Below, piece after piece: positions 22,301 to 29,945 of a DNA stretch of 35,984 nt. How positions within the stretch are numbered: the stretch's first letter is position 1; each line of letters begins with the position of its first letter. The DNA is from Planctomycetota bacterium. GTDB taxonomy: Bacteria > Planctomycetota > UBA1135. The position numbers and the translations under genes were made by a program. The stretch is from contig JAJFFB010000136.1 of NCBI GenBank assembly GCA_021776925.1, positions 1 to 35,984 on the forward strand, in the 5' to 3' direction. The notes beneath the pieces are model-generated. The model saw only the letters and a list, made by a program, of their open reading frames with translations, was not told where the DNA came from and searched no databases.

Positions 22301-22778
22301 CGCGACTGCGGCCGTAACGGCTGTACCAGCGGTCGCGGGTGACCCCGACCAGCAAGTGGTCGTTGTCGAGCCAGCCGTCGAGCATTTCGGCGCTCGAATG
22401 CCAGGTCATGCGCTGGGCGACCCCACCGCCGGCGTCGATCATGAATACGTCGTAGCCGCCGTTGCGGGTCGAAAGAAAGGCGATGCGCTCGCCATCGGGC
22501 GACCACATGGGCCGGGTGTCATAGGCTGGATGCGCGGTCAGCCGGCGAGCCCGACCATCTTCGATCGAAGCCACCCACACGTCTCCCTGATGGCTATAGG
22601 CAATGCGGCTGCCGTCGGGCGACAACGAAGGCATGCGCGGCACCAAATGCTGGGGCGGAAGGCCTTCTTGAGGCGACAGCGCAGCGGCAACCGACCCTGC
22701 GGTTTCCGGGATCTGCGCCGGGAGAGCACAGGCGGCCAAGGAGACTGGAAGAACAGCCAGGAAGATGGAATGCAGCAT
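19320..22778 (-). CDS. Tricorn-like S41 protease lipoprotein with WD40/TolB-type propellers
   Basis: A 1152-residue lipoprotein; MLHSIFLAVLPVSLAACALP has a lipobox with Cys17. Residues about 40-560 carry repeated SPDGxxIAY/F blades of the PD40/TolB type (SPDGSRIAYS, SPDGERIAFLS, SPDGESIAFE, SADGRKIAFTS). A Lys/Ala/Glu low-complexity linker (about 575-665) follows. The last 400 residues are the Tricorn core: LDRWFYDTGFHGIDW, LNSSHMGFTG with the SH pair, a PDZ domain (GVIWDHGYPGPGMRVLEVLDGGPAARAHSRLADGDVI), VIDVRENGGG, the nucleophile in SYSNAEIFSWA and a terminal WNGCIPDYPVEN. The catalytic residues expected of Tricorn are present. It probably degrades peptides in the periplasm. The stop is linked to nfeD by a mini-ORF. 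Confidence 0.92.
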   Translation of the reverse strand: MLHSIFLAVLPVSLAACALPAQIPETAGSVAAALSPQEGLPPQHLVPRMPSLSPDGSRIAYSHQGDVWVASIEDGRARRLTAHPAYDTRPMWSPDGERIAFLSTRNGGYDVFMIDAGGGVAQRMTWHSSAEMLDGWLDNDHLLVGVTRDRWYSRYGRSRGVWTVGMSAGTPQLLGDFPANRTVPSPDGSMLCYQRGSGDMRRRAYRGSASDALWVYQVDSGEHRMLTEFDGSDLNPMWGGDGSSIFFLSDRPCSGNEDGRDLGLWRVPAGGGDPAPVFHPGARGTLRYASMSADGRRVVAEFSTGLLLIDTASGSARELAVYGGRDSGIPDSATVTVDSGASDLAISPDGESIAFEARGDVYVMRKHEKIDRAVRVSSHPAPDYNPVWTDDGKALLFVSERDGNGEVYRARTGDEDTPFYRARSFELERLTETEADESMLSLSPDGKHLVWVQGNGRFVLGEPDTLAVRRVLVESYDSPDFDWSPDSGWLAYTVSNDDFNVDIFLVRSVTEGLEEGTLGIEPYNLSRHPDDDTGPVWSADGRKIAFTSRRQVNDETDVWVAWLRSEDLDMNERERLEAEEAREKAKKAEKKAAKKAEKGAAKKDTPKKDPAPPEDPKSEPNAAAAAAAAGQGQEPEPEAEDDEDEDEAEDEEEKDEVEPVVIDFARLQERIERVTRREGNESVLGWHHESEKIYYNATVGTRLTNGSRAETGFFTTDVRERDPEKLGSSPVSSMVAHEEEVFYVKGGKITARGSKETSYEFSVRFREDRRALREAVMEQAWRVLDRWFYDTGFHGIDWSAALEHWRPVLLACSAPEDFNEFMNWLLGELNSSHMGFTGSGSSRANETDSTSTGELGVIWDHGYPGPGMRVLEVLDGGPAARAHSRLADGDVITAVDGMSVQAGGNFDRLMEGTVGEETQLTVQGGDGAAREVVIRPGSSGSLRQLLYDRRTRTLRQRVETGSGGMLGYVHIQGMSTGPLIDFERDLFAAGDGKDALVIDVRENGGGWTTDMLLSMLMVNDHALTIPRGGGLGYPQGRRIFGTWNKPVVVLCNENSYSNAEIFSWAIQTLGRGPLVGKQTFGAVISTGGQGLLDGSFVRMPFRGWYVNNSQRTNMEWNGCIPDYPVENLPGDFAAGRDRQLEKAIEVGLSLVE

Positions 22779-22800
22779 GGCCGCAGCAGCATAACCGAGC

Positions 22801-22833
22801 CGGCGGCAGGCTCCGCTTGGAAGCCTGCCGCCG
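22801..22833. other. 12-bp perfect stem-loop upstream of the protease gene
   Basis: CGGCGGCAGGCT pairs with AGCCTGCCGCCG around a 9-base loop, in the 82-base gap between the secreted repeat protein and the protease gene (both minus). No U-tract follows on the transcribed strand. It may attenuate or stabilise the intercistronic mRNA. TATGCT lies nine bases upstream of the protease ATG and could be a separate -10. Confidence 0.6.
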
Positions 22834-22860
22834 CAAAAAGGAACGGGCGAGGAAGCTGAA

Positions 22861-24336
22861 TCAGCCGTCGCCGCGCAAGCGCGCCAGGTAATGCAAGGTC
22901 ACCTCCTTGCCCATACCGAGCCCGCTGGGTGCCGACTGGCGCATGGTCGTCTCGCCCCCGGGGCCGCTCCACTCAAGGGGCAGCTCGCTCTGGCTCAGAA
23001 GGTCGACGTCGACTCTCTGCATGGGCAGCACCGAGGAGGAAAAGTCGGTCCCTCCCAGAGGCTGGCCTTCGGCGAGGTGCAGTGCACGGCTACCGGTCAC
23101 CGCGGCATTGGCCCAGCGCACCGAGACCTCGGAGTGGCTGATGCCACCGGGACCGGCCACCGCCAAGATGCGCCCGAACACGCCGCTCGCCGGGCGGCTG
23201 AAGTTCGGATCGGCAACGCGGGCGGATTGCGCGATCTCGACGTCCCATTGGACCAACGCGTCGAAGGCGGTTCCGCTGGCGAAGGTCAGGGGCAGTCCGG
23301 CGATTCCCGGTGACTCGAGCACCGGCATGCTCTCGCGGCCTTCGAACAAGCGTTCGAGGCGGTAGACCACCTCGGCCTGGCCGCTGGCGGCGGCGAGGAC
23401 CTCTTCAATTTGCAGCTCCCCATCGCCGGCGTGCAGCACGAACAAGCCTTCGCTGGAAGCCCAGTCGGCGGAGGTGATCAGGTCTTCCAGATAACCGTCC
23501 AGAGCCGGATCCAGAGCCAGCAACGGCAGGTCCAGGCACACCAGGCGGCCGGCGCGGTGCAGGCCGGAGGGAGCCTTGCCAACCACCTGGATTTCGAGGC
23601 TCATGCCACGTCCGCCCGGCAGACCGGGCAGCTTGATCGCTGCGCTGTTCTCACCGTCCAGCGGAATCACTCCGCCGAACTCGAGGAAGGACTGCGCCAG
23701 GCGGGTCTTGCCGCGAATCGCGGTATAGCCGGTATCCAGCGGCTGGTCATCGTCGGGCAGCTGGCTCAGACTCAGGGCGACCTCGGCCAGCCAGCCTTTG
23801 CCAGGCACCGGCACCAGCCGGACGCCGAAGGAGCTGCCTTCGAAGAGCAGACCATGGCGGGGCGCGGCGAGTACTGCGGACTGAGCGATCTCGACGTCGA
23901 ATTCGGTGACCACGTGGTGCCCGGTGGAGGCCGAGAAAACGGTGGGATTCACCGGCTGGATCGAACGCGTTGCGGAAGCCACGATGGCTCCCTGGGCGTC
24001 GTTCAGGCGGAAGTTGAACTTTACCGGCTGCGGCAGGCTGGCACGCAGCCAGGCTTCCATTTCGGGGGCGTCCCAGCCATTGGCCTCGGCGATGAATTCG
24101 GCGCGCTCACGTGCCGCGCGTAGGTAGCCCTGGGGGCCGTCGCCGTGCAGCCAACTGGGGTCGAGTGAGTACCACAGGGGGGATTCCAGCTCCTCGAGGT
24201 TCATGCCGAAGCCCTCGTGGAAGTATTCCATGTGGTTCGGCCCCAAAGGCATGGTCGGCATCGGAAGTCCTTGTGGCAGCAGGGTTTCCTGCACCGGGCA
24301 AGGTGTGGCGCAAAGCAGTAGTGAAGTCAGGATCAT
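22861..24336 (-). CDS. Secreted protein of unknown function with a repeated DVEIAQ module
   Basis: 491 residues with a short hydrophobic N-terminus (MILTSLLLCATPCPVQ), so probably exported. Two related modules of about 45 residues are visible: TEFDVEIAQSAVLAAPRHGL with GSSFGVRLVPVPGKGWLAEVALS in the middle, and VQWDVEIAQSARVADPNFSR with GVFGRILAVAGPGGISHSEVSV near the end. I recall DVEIAQ-type modules from large secreted proteins of planctomycetes, without a known activity. No enzyme motif, lipobox or membrane segment beyond the N-terminus. The ATG is preceded by AGGA. It is divergent from the hybrid kinase gene across a 112-base gap, and precedes the protease gene by 82 bases. Confidence 0.65.
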   Translation of the reverse strand: MILTSLLLCATPCPVQETLLPQGLPMPTMPLGPNHMEYFHEGFGMNLEELESPLWYSLDPSWLHGDGPQGYLRAARERAEFIAEANGWDAPEMEAWLRASLPQPVKFNFRLNDAQGAIVASATRSIQPVNPTVFSASTGHHVVTEFDVEIAQSAVLAAPRHGLLFEGSSFGVRLVPVPGKGWLAEVALSLSQLPDDDQPLDTGYTAIRGKTRLAQSFLEFGGVIPLDGENSAAIKLPGLPGGRGMSLEIQVVGKAPSGLHRAGRLVCLDLPLLALDPALDGYLEDLITSADWASSEGLFVLHAGDGELQIEEVLAAASGQAEVVYRLERLFEGRESMPVLESPGIAGLPLTFASGTAFDALVQWDVEIAQSARVADPNFSRPASGVFGRILAVAGPGGISHSEVSVRWANAAVTGSRALHLAEGQPLGGTDFSSSVLPMQRVDVDLLSQSELPLEWSGPGGETTMRQSAPSGLGMGKEVTLHYLARLRGDG

Positions 24337-24448
24337 CGGGGGGTTCCTCTCAGGAGTGTGCCCACTCTAAAGCTACAGCAGGGCCCGGTAACGCGCCGAT
24401 AGGAAGCTGGACCTGCCCGCTCCAGCAGTTTTCTACATCGCATCGACT

Positions 24449-26620
24449 TTGAAGTCCCTGCACCAAGCCCTCCGTCCCTACGCCAGCCGCCTGTCGGTGG
24501 ATTTGACGCAGGCGCTCTACCACCAAGAGCGCAGCGCCGTGATCGGCCACGCCGTCATGGTCCTGGTGATGACCTTCTTCCTTACCGGCAAGGTTCCGGG
24601 GTGGTTGGTCTGGGGCTGGCCCGGGGTGATGCTGGGCCTGATCGGGGCCCGCGCCTGGGTGGCGTGGAAATTCGAGCATCGCGGCGCGGTGACCGCCGGC
24701 GAGCGTGACCGCCGCGCCCACACGCTGATCGTTTTCGTGGTGGCGCTGGGCTGGACCAGCGGTTTCCTCGCCTGCCTGCAGTTCCTGGGCTCCACCCACC
24801 AAGCGATTTTCTTGTTGGTGCTGGCTGGACTCACCAACGCGGCGCTGGTGACTCTGTCGGCGCGCCTGTCGAGCTTCATCCTGTTCGCGGCGACGCTGTT
24901 GGTGCCCTCTTGCGTCGGCCTGGCGCTGACGGGTGGCGATGGTGTGTTCATGGCGGCCATGGGGGGCGGTTCGCTGCTGTTCAGCCTTTCCGGGGCCAAG
25001 AAGGCCCGCACCCTGACCTACCAGAACCTGCTGCAGAGGTATCGCAACGAAGAGATGGTCCAGGATCTGGCGCGCGCCAAAGCGGAAACCAGCAAGGCAT
25101 TACAGCGCTCGGAAACCGCCAACGAAATGAAGCGGGAGTTCCTGACCAACATGAGCCACGAGGTGCGCACGCCGATGAACGGCATCCTGGGCATGGCAGA
25201 ACTCCTATTGCAGAGCGATCTCCAGGAAGAGGAGCTTGACCTGCTGCGCGTGATCCAGCGCAGCGGACGCGATCTGCTGGCGATCCTGGATGACGTGCTC
25301 GACCTGTCCAAGATCGAAGGGGACCGATTGGAGCTGGTCAAGGAGCCCTTCGAACTCACCGAACTGCTCGACGACGTCGCCGATTTCCATGCCTTGACCG
25401 CGGCCGAAAAAGGGCTGGAGTTCCTGCATGAAATCCCGTTCAGCCTGCCCCCACGAACGATCGGCGACGCCGGGCGGTTGCGTCAGGTGCTCAACAACCT
25501 GCTCAGCAACGCGATCAAATTCACCGACCGCGGCTGCGTCAGCCTGAAGGTCGAGATGGGCATCGCCGAAGGCGTCCCGGTGGTGGATTTCACCGTGCAG
25601 GACGATGGCATCGGCATCCCCCAGGAGAGTCTGGCCGCGGTGTTCCACAGCTTCACCCAGGCGGATGGTTCGCATACGCGCCGCTTCGGCGGCACCGGCC
25701 TCGGGCTGACCATCACCAAGCGCCTGGTGGAATTGATGAACGGCAGAATCATGGTCGACAGCCAGGTCGGCAAAGGCACTGCCTTCCGCCTGCGCCTGCC
25801 CCTGGACATGGAAGGACGCGTGGGTGAGCAGGCGACCGGCAAGGTCCTGCTGGTGACCCGCCTGGAGAGGACCGCAACCACGCTCGCCCGGCGTTTGCGC
25901 ACCCTTGGTCTGGAAGCGCGTCCGGTGCGCGGCTTGGAGCGCTGCCTGCATGAACTGGACAGTCCGTCCAGCCAGGACGTTCCGATCACCCTGATGGTGG
26001 ATTCCCAGCTCCTCGAGCAGGACGATGCCGAGGGCGCCTGGCAGGCCAAGGTCCACGACCAAGGAGTGCGTCTGATCCTGCTGGCTGAGGCCGGCGCGGT
26101 AAGCGGACCGGGCAGCACGCCCAGCCTGCCGCGCCCCTTCCGCAGCGACGCGCTGCTGCGTCTGCTCGGTCAGAACCAAAGCAACGCCGCCGAATCCGGT
26201 GACAGCGGACCGCGCGTGCTCTCCAATCTCGGTGGCATGCGCATCCTTGTTGCCGAGGACAATCCGACCAACGCCCGCCTGGCCAAACGCATGCTGGAGC
26301 AGCTCGGCCAGGTGGTGGAAATCGCACGCGACGGCTCGGAAGCCGTGGAATGCTATCAGGCCTGGAATCCCGACCTGATTTTCATGGACGTGCAGATGCC
26401 CATCCTCGACGGCATAGAAGCCACCCGCCGCATCCGCTGCCTTCCTGGCGGTGACCAGATTCCGATCCTCGCCCTGACCGCCCACGCCATGAAGGGCTAC
26501 CGCGAGCGTTGCCTGGAATCCGGCATGGACGATTACTACACCAAACCCCTGCGCAAACGCGATCTGGAGGAGGCTCTGCACAAGTGGCAGGGTCCCGCCC
26601 AGGAACGTCGCCGTGCGTGA
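24449..26620 (+). CDS. Membrane hybrid histidine kinase with terminal receiver
   Basis: 723 residues. About six membrane segments occupy residues 30-175, with no large periplasmic sensor loop. A short coiled coil leads to HisKA (FLTNMSHEVRTPMNG, phospho-acceptor H237) and HATPase (N-box LNNLLSNAIKFTDRG, DDGIGIPQESL, GGTGLGLTITKRLVELMNG). Next comes a degenerate receiver-like region (about 460-580; KVLLVTRLERTATTLARRLRTLG, no phospho-Asp motif), then a true receiver (MRILVAEDNPTNARLAKRML, FMDVQMPILDG with D647, LALTAHAM, YTKPLRKRDLEEAL). The start is TTG (24449), with no SD; the next Met is inside the first membrane segment. It should sense a membrane cue and signal to the diguanylate cyclase encoded after it. 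In the 112-base gap before it I see no clear promoter beyond CTACAT ten bases upstream of the TTG. Confidence 0.92.
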   Translation: MKSLHQALRPYASRLSVDLTQALYHQERSAVIGHAVMVLVMTFFLTGKVPGWLVWGWPGVMLGLIGARAWVAWKFEHRGAVTAGERDRRAHTLIVFVVALGWTSGFLACLQFLGSTHQAIFLLVLAGLTNAALVTLSARLSSFILFAATLLVPSCVGLALTGGDGVFMAAMGGGSLLFSLSGAKKARTLTYQNLLQRYRNEEMVQDLARAKAETSKALQRSETANEMKREFLTNMSHEVRTPMNGILGMAELLLQSDLQEEELDLLRVIQRSGRDLLAILDDVLDLSKIEGDRLELVKEPFELTELLDDVADFHALTAAEKGLEFLHEIPFSLPPRTIGDAGRLRQVLNNLLSNAIKFTDRGCVSLKVEMGIAEGVPVVDFTVQDDGIGIPQESLAAVFHSFTQADGSHTRRFGGTGLGLTITKRLVELMNGRIMVDSQVGKGTAFRLRLPLDMEGRVGEQATGKVLLVTRLERTATTLARRLRTLGLEARPVRGLERCLHELDSPSSQDVPITLMVDSQLLEQDDAEGAWQAKVHDQGVRLILLAEAGAVSGPGSTPSLPRPFRSDALLRLLGQNQSNAAESGDSGPRVLSNLGGMRILVAEDNPTNARLAKRMLEQLGQVVEIARDGSEAVECYQAWNPDLIFMDVQMPILDGIEATRRIRCLPGGDQIPILALTAHAMKGYRERCLESGMDDYYTKPLRKRDLEEALHKWQGPAQERRRA

Positions 26621-26646
26621 TTGAAGCGACTCCCCGATTGAAATGA
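26617..26646 (+). other. 9-codon relay mini-ORF between kinase and cyclase genes
   Basis: GTG start, reads (M)IEATPRLK then TGA. GTG overlaps the kinase stop (GTGA); TGA overlaps the ATG of the cyclase (ATGA). It tiles the 22-base gap exactly. GATTGAA occurs twice, 17 bases apart. Confidence 0.5.
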
Positions 26647-27572
26647 AAATCCTCATTGCCGACGACGAGAGCACCATCCGCAAGGTGCTGGCAAAGACCC
26701 TTGCCAAAGAGGACTACGAGATCCTCACCGCCGCCGATGGCGAAGAGGCATGGAAGATCTATGACCAGGAACGCCCCGAACTCATCATCACCGACTGGCT
26801 GATGCCGGGAATCGACGGGGTCGAATTGTGCAAACGCATCCGCGGTGTCAATCGCGAGGGCTTACAGCCCTTCATCCTGATGCTCACCTCGCGCGATTCG
26901 AACAAGGACCTTGAAGTCGGCTTCAATGAAGCCGAAGCCGACGACTTCCTGAGCAAGCCGTGGCACCGCGTCGAACTACAGGCGCGCGTGCGCGTCGGCG
27001 CACGCACCATGGAAATGGCGCAGAAGCTCGAACGCATGGCGCTGACCGACACGCTCACCGGTCTCTACAACCGTCGTGCACTGGGCGATCTGCTGCGCAT
27101 CGACGAGGACCGGGCGATGCGCGCGCAGATGCCTCTCGGCATCTGCCTGGTCGACGTCGACCACTTCAAATTGGTCAACGACGATTATGGCCACCACGTC
27201 GGCGACCAGGTGCTGCGCATGGTCGCCGAAACCCTCAAGGGCTGTGTCCGTGCCGGTGACCACGTCGGCCGCTGGGGGGGTGAGGAATTCCTGATGATCC
27301 TGCCCAAGGCCGACATCATCCAGGCCGCCGAGGTCGCCGAACGCTGCCGCGCCACGCTGGCCGAACAGCGCGTGCGTACCGATGACGGCCACGTCGTCGG
27401 CGTGACCGCTTCCTTTGGCGTGGCTTCGGCCGACGGTGCCAGCCGGCCCGAAGTCATGGATCTGGTCGATCAGTCCGACAAGGCGCTTTACTGGGCCAAG
27501 GACTCGGGCCGCAACCGGGTCAAGATCTACGTCGAAAGCGCCGATCCCGACCTGCAGCGCCGGGCGTCCTGA
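26643..27572 (+). CDS. PleD-like response regulator diguanylate cyclase
   Basis: 309 residues: receiver domain (about 1-125; MKILIADDESTIRKVLAKTL, ITDWLMPGIDG with phospho-acceptor D51, MLTSRDS, FLSKPWHRVEL), linker helix, then a GGDEF domain beginning MALTDTLTGLYNRRAL. The active site reads GGEEF (about residue 214). RAGD five residues before it is a complete inhibitory I-site, so product inhibition by c-di-GMP is expected. DVDHFKLVNDDYGHHVGDQVL binds metal and nucleotide. It should make c-di-GMP on phosphorylation, most likely by the kinase encoded immediately before. The ATG is firm, though its only upstream signal is the mini-ORF that links it to the kinase gene. Confidence 0.95.
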   Translation: MKILIADDESTIRKVLAKTLAKEDYEILTAADGEEAWKIYDQERPELIITDWLMPGIDGVELCKRIRGVNREGLQPFILMLTSRDSNKDLEVGFNEAEADDFLSKPWHRVELQARVRVGARTMEMAQKLERMALTDTLTGLYNRRALGDLLRIDEDRAMRAQMPLGICLVDVDHFKLVNDDYGHHVGDQVLRMVAETLKGCVRAGDHVGRWGGEEFLMILPKADIIQAAEVAERCRATLAEQRVRTDDGHVVGVTASFGVASADGASRPEVMDLVDQSDKALYWAKDSGRNRVKIYVESADPDLQRRAS

Positions 27573-27654
27573 AGAAGCTCTGCACGACCGCCTCGACGCC
27601 TCGACGGCCGCAGCCACCTGGTCGCGTCTCGCCGCCCCACGGCGCGTAGAAGCT

Positions 27655-27736
27655 TAGCGCGTGCGGCGCTCAAGCTACATGCATACGAACCCTTGCGGTT
27701 TACCGCGTGCGGCGCAACAGCTGCACGCATACGAAC
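27655..27736 (-). repeat. 36-bp imperfect tandem duplication at the 3' end of the TauE/SafE gene
   Basis: Copies at 27655-27690 and 27701-27736, offset 46, agree at 30 of 36 positions; GCATACGAAC is identical at the ends. The right copy holds the last codons and TAA stop of the gene; the left copy is non-coding remnant. The rest of 27573-27699, between two convergent genes, shows no gene or clear terminator. Confidence 0.8.
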
Positions 27737-28491
27737 AGCAGGAAGCAGCCGAAGATCAGCGCCAGCAGCTTCGGTTCCAGGGCAAGATTGCGCAGGGCCA
27801 CCCCGGCAGCCGCGCCAAGCAAGGCCGTCGGCATCAGCGCGGTCACCGTGGGAGGGTCGATGCGCTGCTGGCGCAAGGCCACGCGGACTCCCTGAGCTGC
27901 GGTCGGCACCATCGCCAGCAAGCTGGTGGCCATCGCCTGGTGAAGGCTGATGCCACCCACTCCGAAGACCAGTCCGGGCACCACCACCACCCCCCCCCCA
28001 ACGCCGAAAAACACCGCGCAGAGGCCGGCGAGAACGCCGAAGACCGCCGCCGCCAACCACGCCAGAGGTGGAGTGCTGGCGGCAAGTCCGGAAAAACCTT
28101 CCTCAGGCCAGGCGCCGAGGATGCCCAGATTGCGCAGCGCGGCGTAAAGCACCAACAGGGCGAAGGCGAGCCGCAACGGACGCTCGCGCAGGTGCGGAAG
28201 TGCGCGGCCGGCGAGCAGGGCTCCGGCCTGGCCGCCCACCGCGACCACCGCCGCGGTGACCCACAACAGGTTTTCCGGGGCGACCACCACCTCGGTTAGC
28301 ACGCCGATCAACGCCACCGGCAGCACCACCGCGAGCGCGCTGCCAAAGGCCCGCTTCAGCGGAACGCCAGAAAGGACCAGCGCCGGGCCGATGACCAGAC
28401 CGCCGCCGATCCCGAGCATGCCCGACAATAAACCGGAGAGCGCACCGAGCAGCGCCAGCAGGCCGGGGCGCAAAGCAGGCGCGCCGCTCAA
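27700..28491 (-). CDS. TauE/SafE family anion exporter or permease
   Basis: 263 residues with about eight membrane segments (LLALLGALSGLLSGMLGIGGGLVIGPALV, ALAVVLPVALIGVLTEVVV, TAAVVAVGGQAGALLAG, AFALLVLYAALRNLGIL, AWLAAAVFGVLAGLCAVFFGVGGGVVVVPGLVF, LLAMVPTAAQGVRVAL and the final LLALIFGCFLLFVCVQLL). The two SGMLGIGGG and CAVFFGVGGG half-signatures are typical of the family. Family members move sulfite, sulfoacetate or other organosulfur anions; the substrate here is unknown. TTG start overlaps the hldE stop (TTGA). A run of ten G residues in the coding strand (27990-27999) encodes the second GGG. The link to LPS genes may only be operonic. Confidence 0.87.
   Translation of the reverse strand: MSGAPALRPGLLALLGALSGLLSGMLGIGGGLVIGPALVLSGVPLKRAFGSALAVVLPVALIGVLTEVVVAPENLLWVTAAVVAVGGQAGALLAGRALPHLRERPLRLAFALLVLYAALRNLGILGAWPEEGFSGLAASTPPLAWLAAAVFGVLAGLCAVFFGVGGGVVVVPGLVFGVGGISLHQAMATSLLAMVPTAAQGVRVALRQQRIDPPTVTALMPTALLGAAAGVALRNLALEPKLLALIFGCFLLFVCVQLLRRTR
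27990..27999 (-). other. Ten-base G homopolymer inside the TauE/SafE gene
   Basis: A run of ten C on the plus strand, read as GGG codons in frame. A single-base slip would truncate the transporter. Confidence 0.7.
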
Positions 28492-29945
28492 GCGTCGCGG
28501 ATCCTTTCGACGATGGCCGAGGTGCTGCGGCCGGGGACCAGATCAATCAACTGCACCTCGCCACCGCGGGAGCGCACGAACTCGGCACCGACCACACCCT
28601 TGGCTGCGTAGTCTGCGCCCTTGGCCAACACCTGCGGGCACACCTGTTCGATCAGGCTCTGCGGGGTGTCTTCGGCGAAGGCGATCACCAGGTCGACGCA
28701 CTCCAGCGCGGCCAGCACCTCGACGCGGTCGTGCAGAGGGTTGATGGGTCGCTCCGGACCCTTCAGGCGGCGCACCGAGGCGTCGTCGTTGAGGCCCACC
28801 ACCAGCGCATCACCGAGGCGTCGAGCTTCGCGCAGATAGCGCACGTGGCCGGCGTGCAGGATGTCGAAGCAGCCGTTGGTAAAGACCACGCGGCGCCCCT
28901 CGGCGGTCAGCGCGGCGAGAGCGCCGGCGAGTTCTTCCCCTTCGCCTGCAGCGACGAACTTGCCGCCGAGGACTTCGGCGCGCAGATGGTGCAGCAATTC
29001 CTGCCGTCCGACCACCGTGGTGCCAACCTTGGACACCGCCAGGCCAGCCGCAGCGTTGGCCAGGCGCACCGAATCTGTCCAGTCCATGCCCGCCGCCAAC
29101 CCCACGGCGAGCGAAGCGATCACCGTGTCGCCAGCACCGGTGACGTCGTAGACCTGGCGCGCTGCAGTGGGCAGATGCAGACCCTTTTCCCCTTGGCGCA
29201 GCAGGTAAATCCCTTCTTCACCGAGAGTGATGAGCAGCGCGTCGAGTTGTGATCGCGCGCGCAACTCTTCACCGGCGGCGGCCAGGCTGGCCAGGTCCGG
29301 CAGTGCGCGACCCGCGGCGGTCTCGGCCTCGGCGCGGTTCGGGGTGACCACGGTGGCGCCGCGGTAACGGGTGAGGTCGCGGTGCTTGGGATCGACCAGG
29401 CTCGGCACCCCCCGGCGCTGGGCCTCGGCCAGCACCCGGCGCAGGATCTCGTCGCTGAGGATGCCCTTGCCATAATCCGACAGAATCAGGGCATCCCATT
29501 TGGCCGCGCACAAGCGCTCGCACAGCAGCTGCTGCTGTTGCGGGTCGAGTGCCCGCGCGTCTTCACGGTCGACGCGCAGCATCTGCTGATTGCGTGCCAT
29601 GATCCGGATCTTCTGGATCGTCGGGCGCTGCGCATCGATCAACAAGCCTTCGGCCTGGGCTCCCAGCGCGCGCAGGCCGTCGGCGACCTCACGCCCGGCG
29701 GCGTCGTCGCCGACCACGCCGAAACACAACGCCTCCGCACCCAGACCGCAGACGTTGGCAGCGACGTTGCCGGCACCGCCAAGGCGATGGTCTTCGCGGG
29801 AGGCGTGTACCACCGGCACCGGTGCCTCGGGCGATACGCGGCTCGCATCTCCCCACACGTAACGGTCCAGCATCAGGTCGCCGAGCACCGCAATGCGCGG
29901 CTTGCCGAGCTGTTGCAGGCGGGAGATCAGGTTGCGCTCAGGCAT
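28488..29945 (-). CDS. hldE: Bifunctional heptose-7-phosphate kinase / heptose-1-phosphate adenylyltransferase
   Basis: 485 residues, two domains in the usual order. The N-terminal ribokinase-type domain (about 1-325) phosphorylates D-glycero-beta-D-manno-heptose 7-phosphate: IAVLGDLMLDRYVWGDASRVSPEAPVPVV, RLGGAGNVAANV and VYDVTGAGDTVIASLAVGLAAG with the catalytic Asp. The C-terminal cytidylyltransferase-like domain (about 345-485) adenylates the resulting 1-phosphate: VFTNGCFDILHAGHVRYLREA contains the HxGH motif, and VVGLNDDASVRRLKG and PGRSTSAIVERI follow. The products feed ADP-heptose for the LPS inner core. ATG overlaps the acyltransferase stop by 8 bases. Function is firm. Confidence 0.95.
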   Translation of the reverse strand: MPERNLISRLQQLGKPRIAVLGDLMLDRYVWGDASRVSPEAPVPVVHASREDHRLGGAGNVAANVCGLGAEALCFGVVGDDAAGREVADGLRALGAQAEGLLIDAQRPTIQKIRIMARNQQMLRVDREDARALDPQQQQLLCERLCAAKWDALILSDYGKGILSDEILRRVLAEAQRRGVPSLVDPKHRDLTRYRGATVVTPNRAEAETAAGRALPDLASLAAAGEELRARSQLDALLITLGEEGIYLLRQGEKGLHLPTAARQVYDVTGAGDTVIASLAVGLAAGMDWTDSVRLANAAAGLAVSKVGTTVVGRQELLHHLRAEVLGGKFVAAGEGEELAGALAALTAEGRRVVFTNGCFDILHAGHVRYLREARRLGDALVVGLNDDASVRRLKGPERPINPLHDRVEVLAALECVDLVIAFAEDTPQSLIEQVCPQVLAKGADYAAKGVVGAEFVRSRGGEVQLIDLVPGRSTSAIVERIRDA

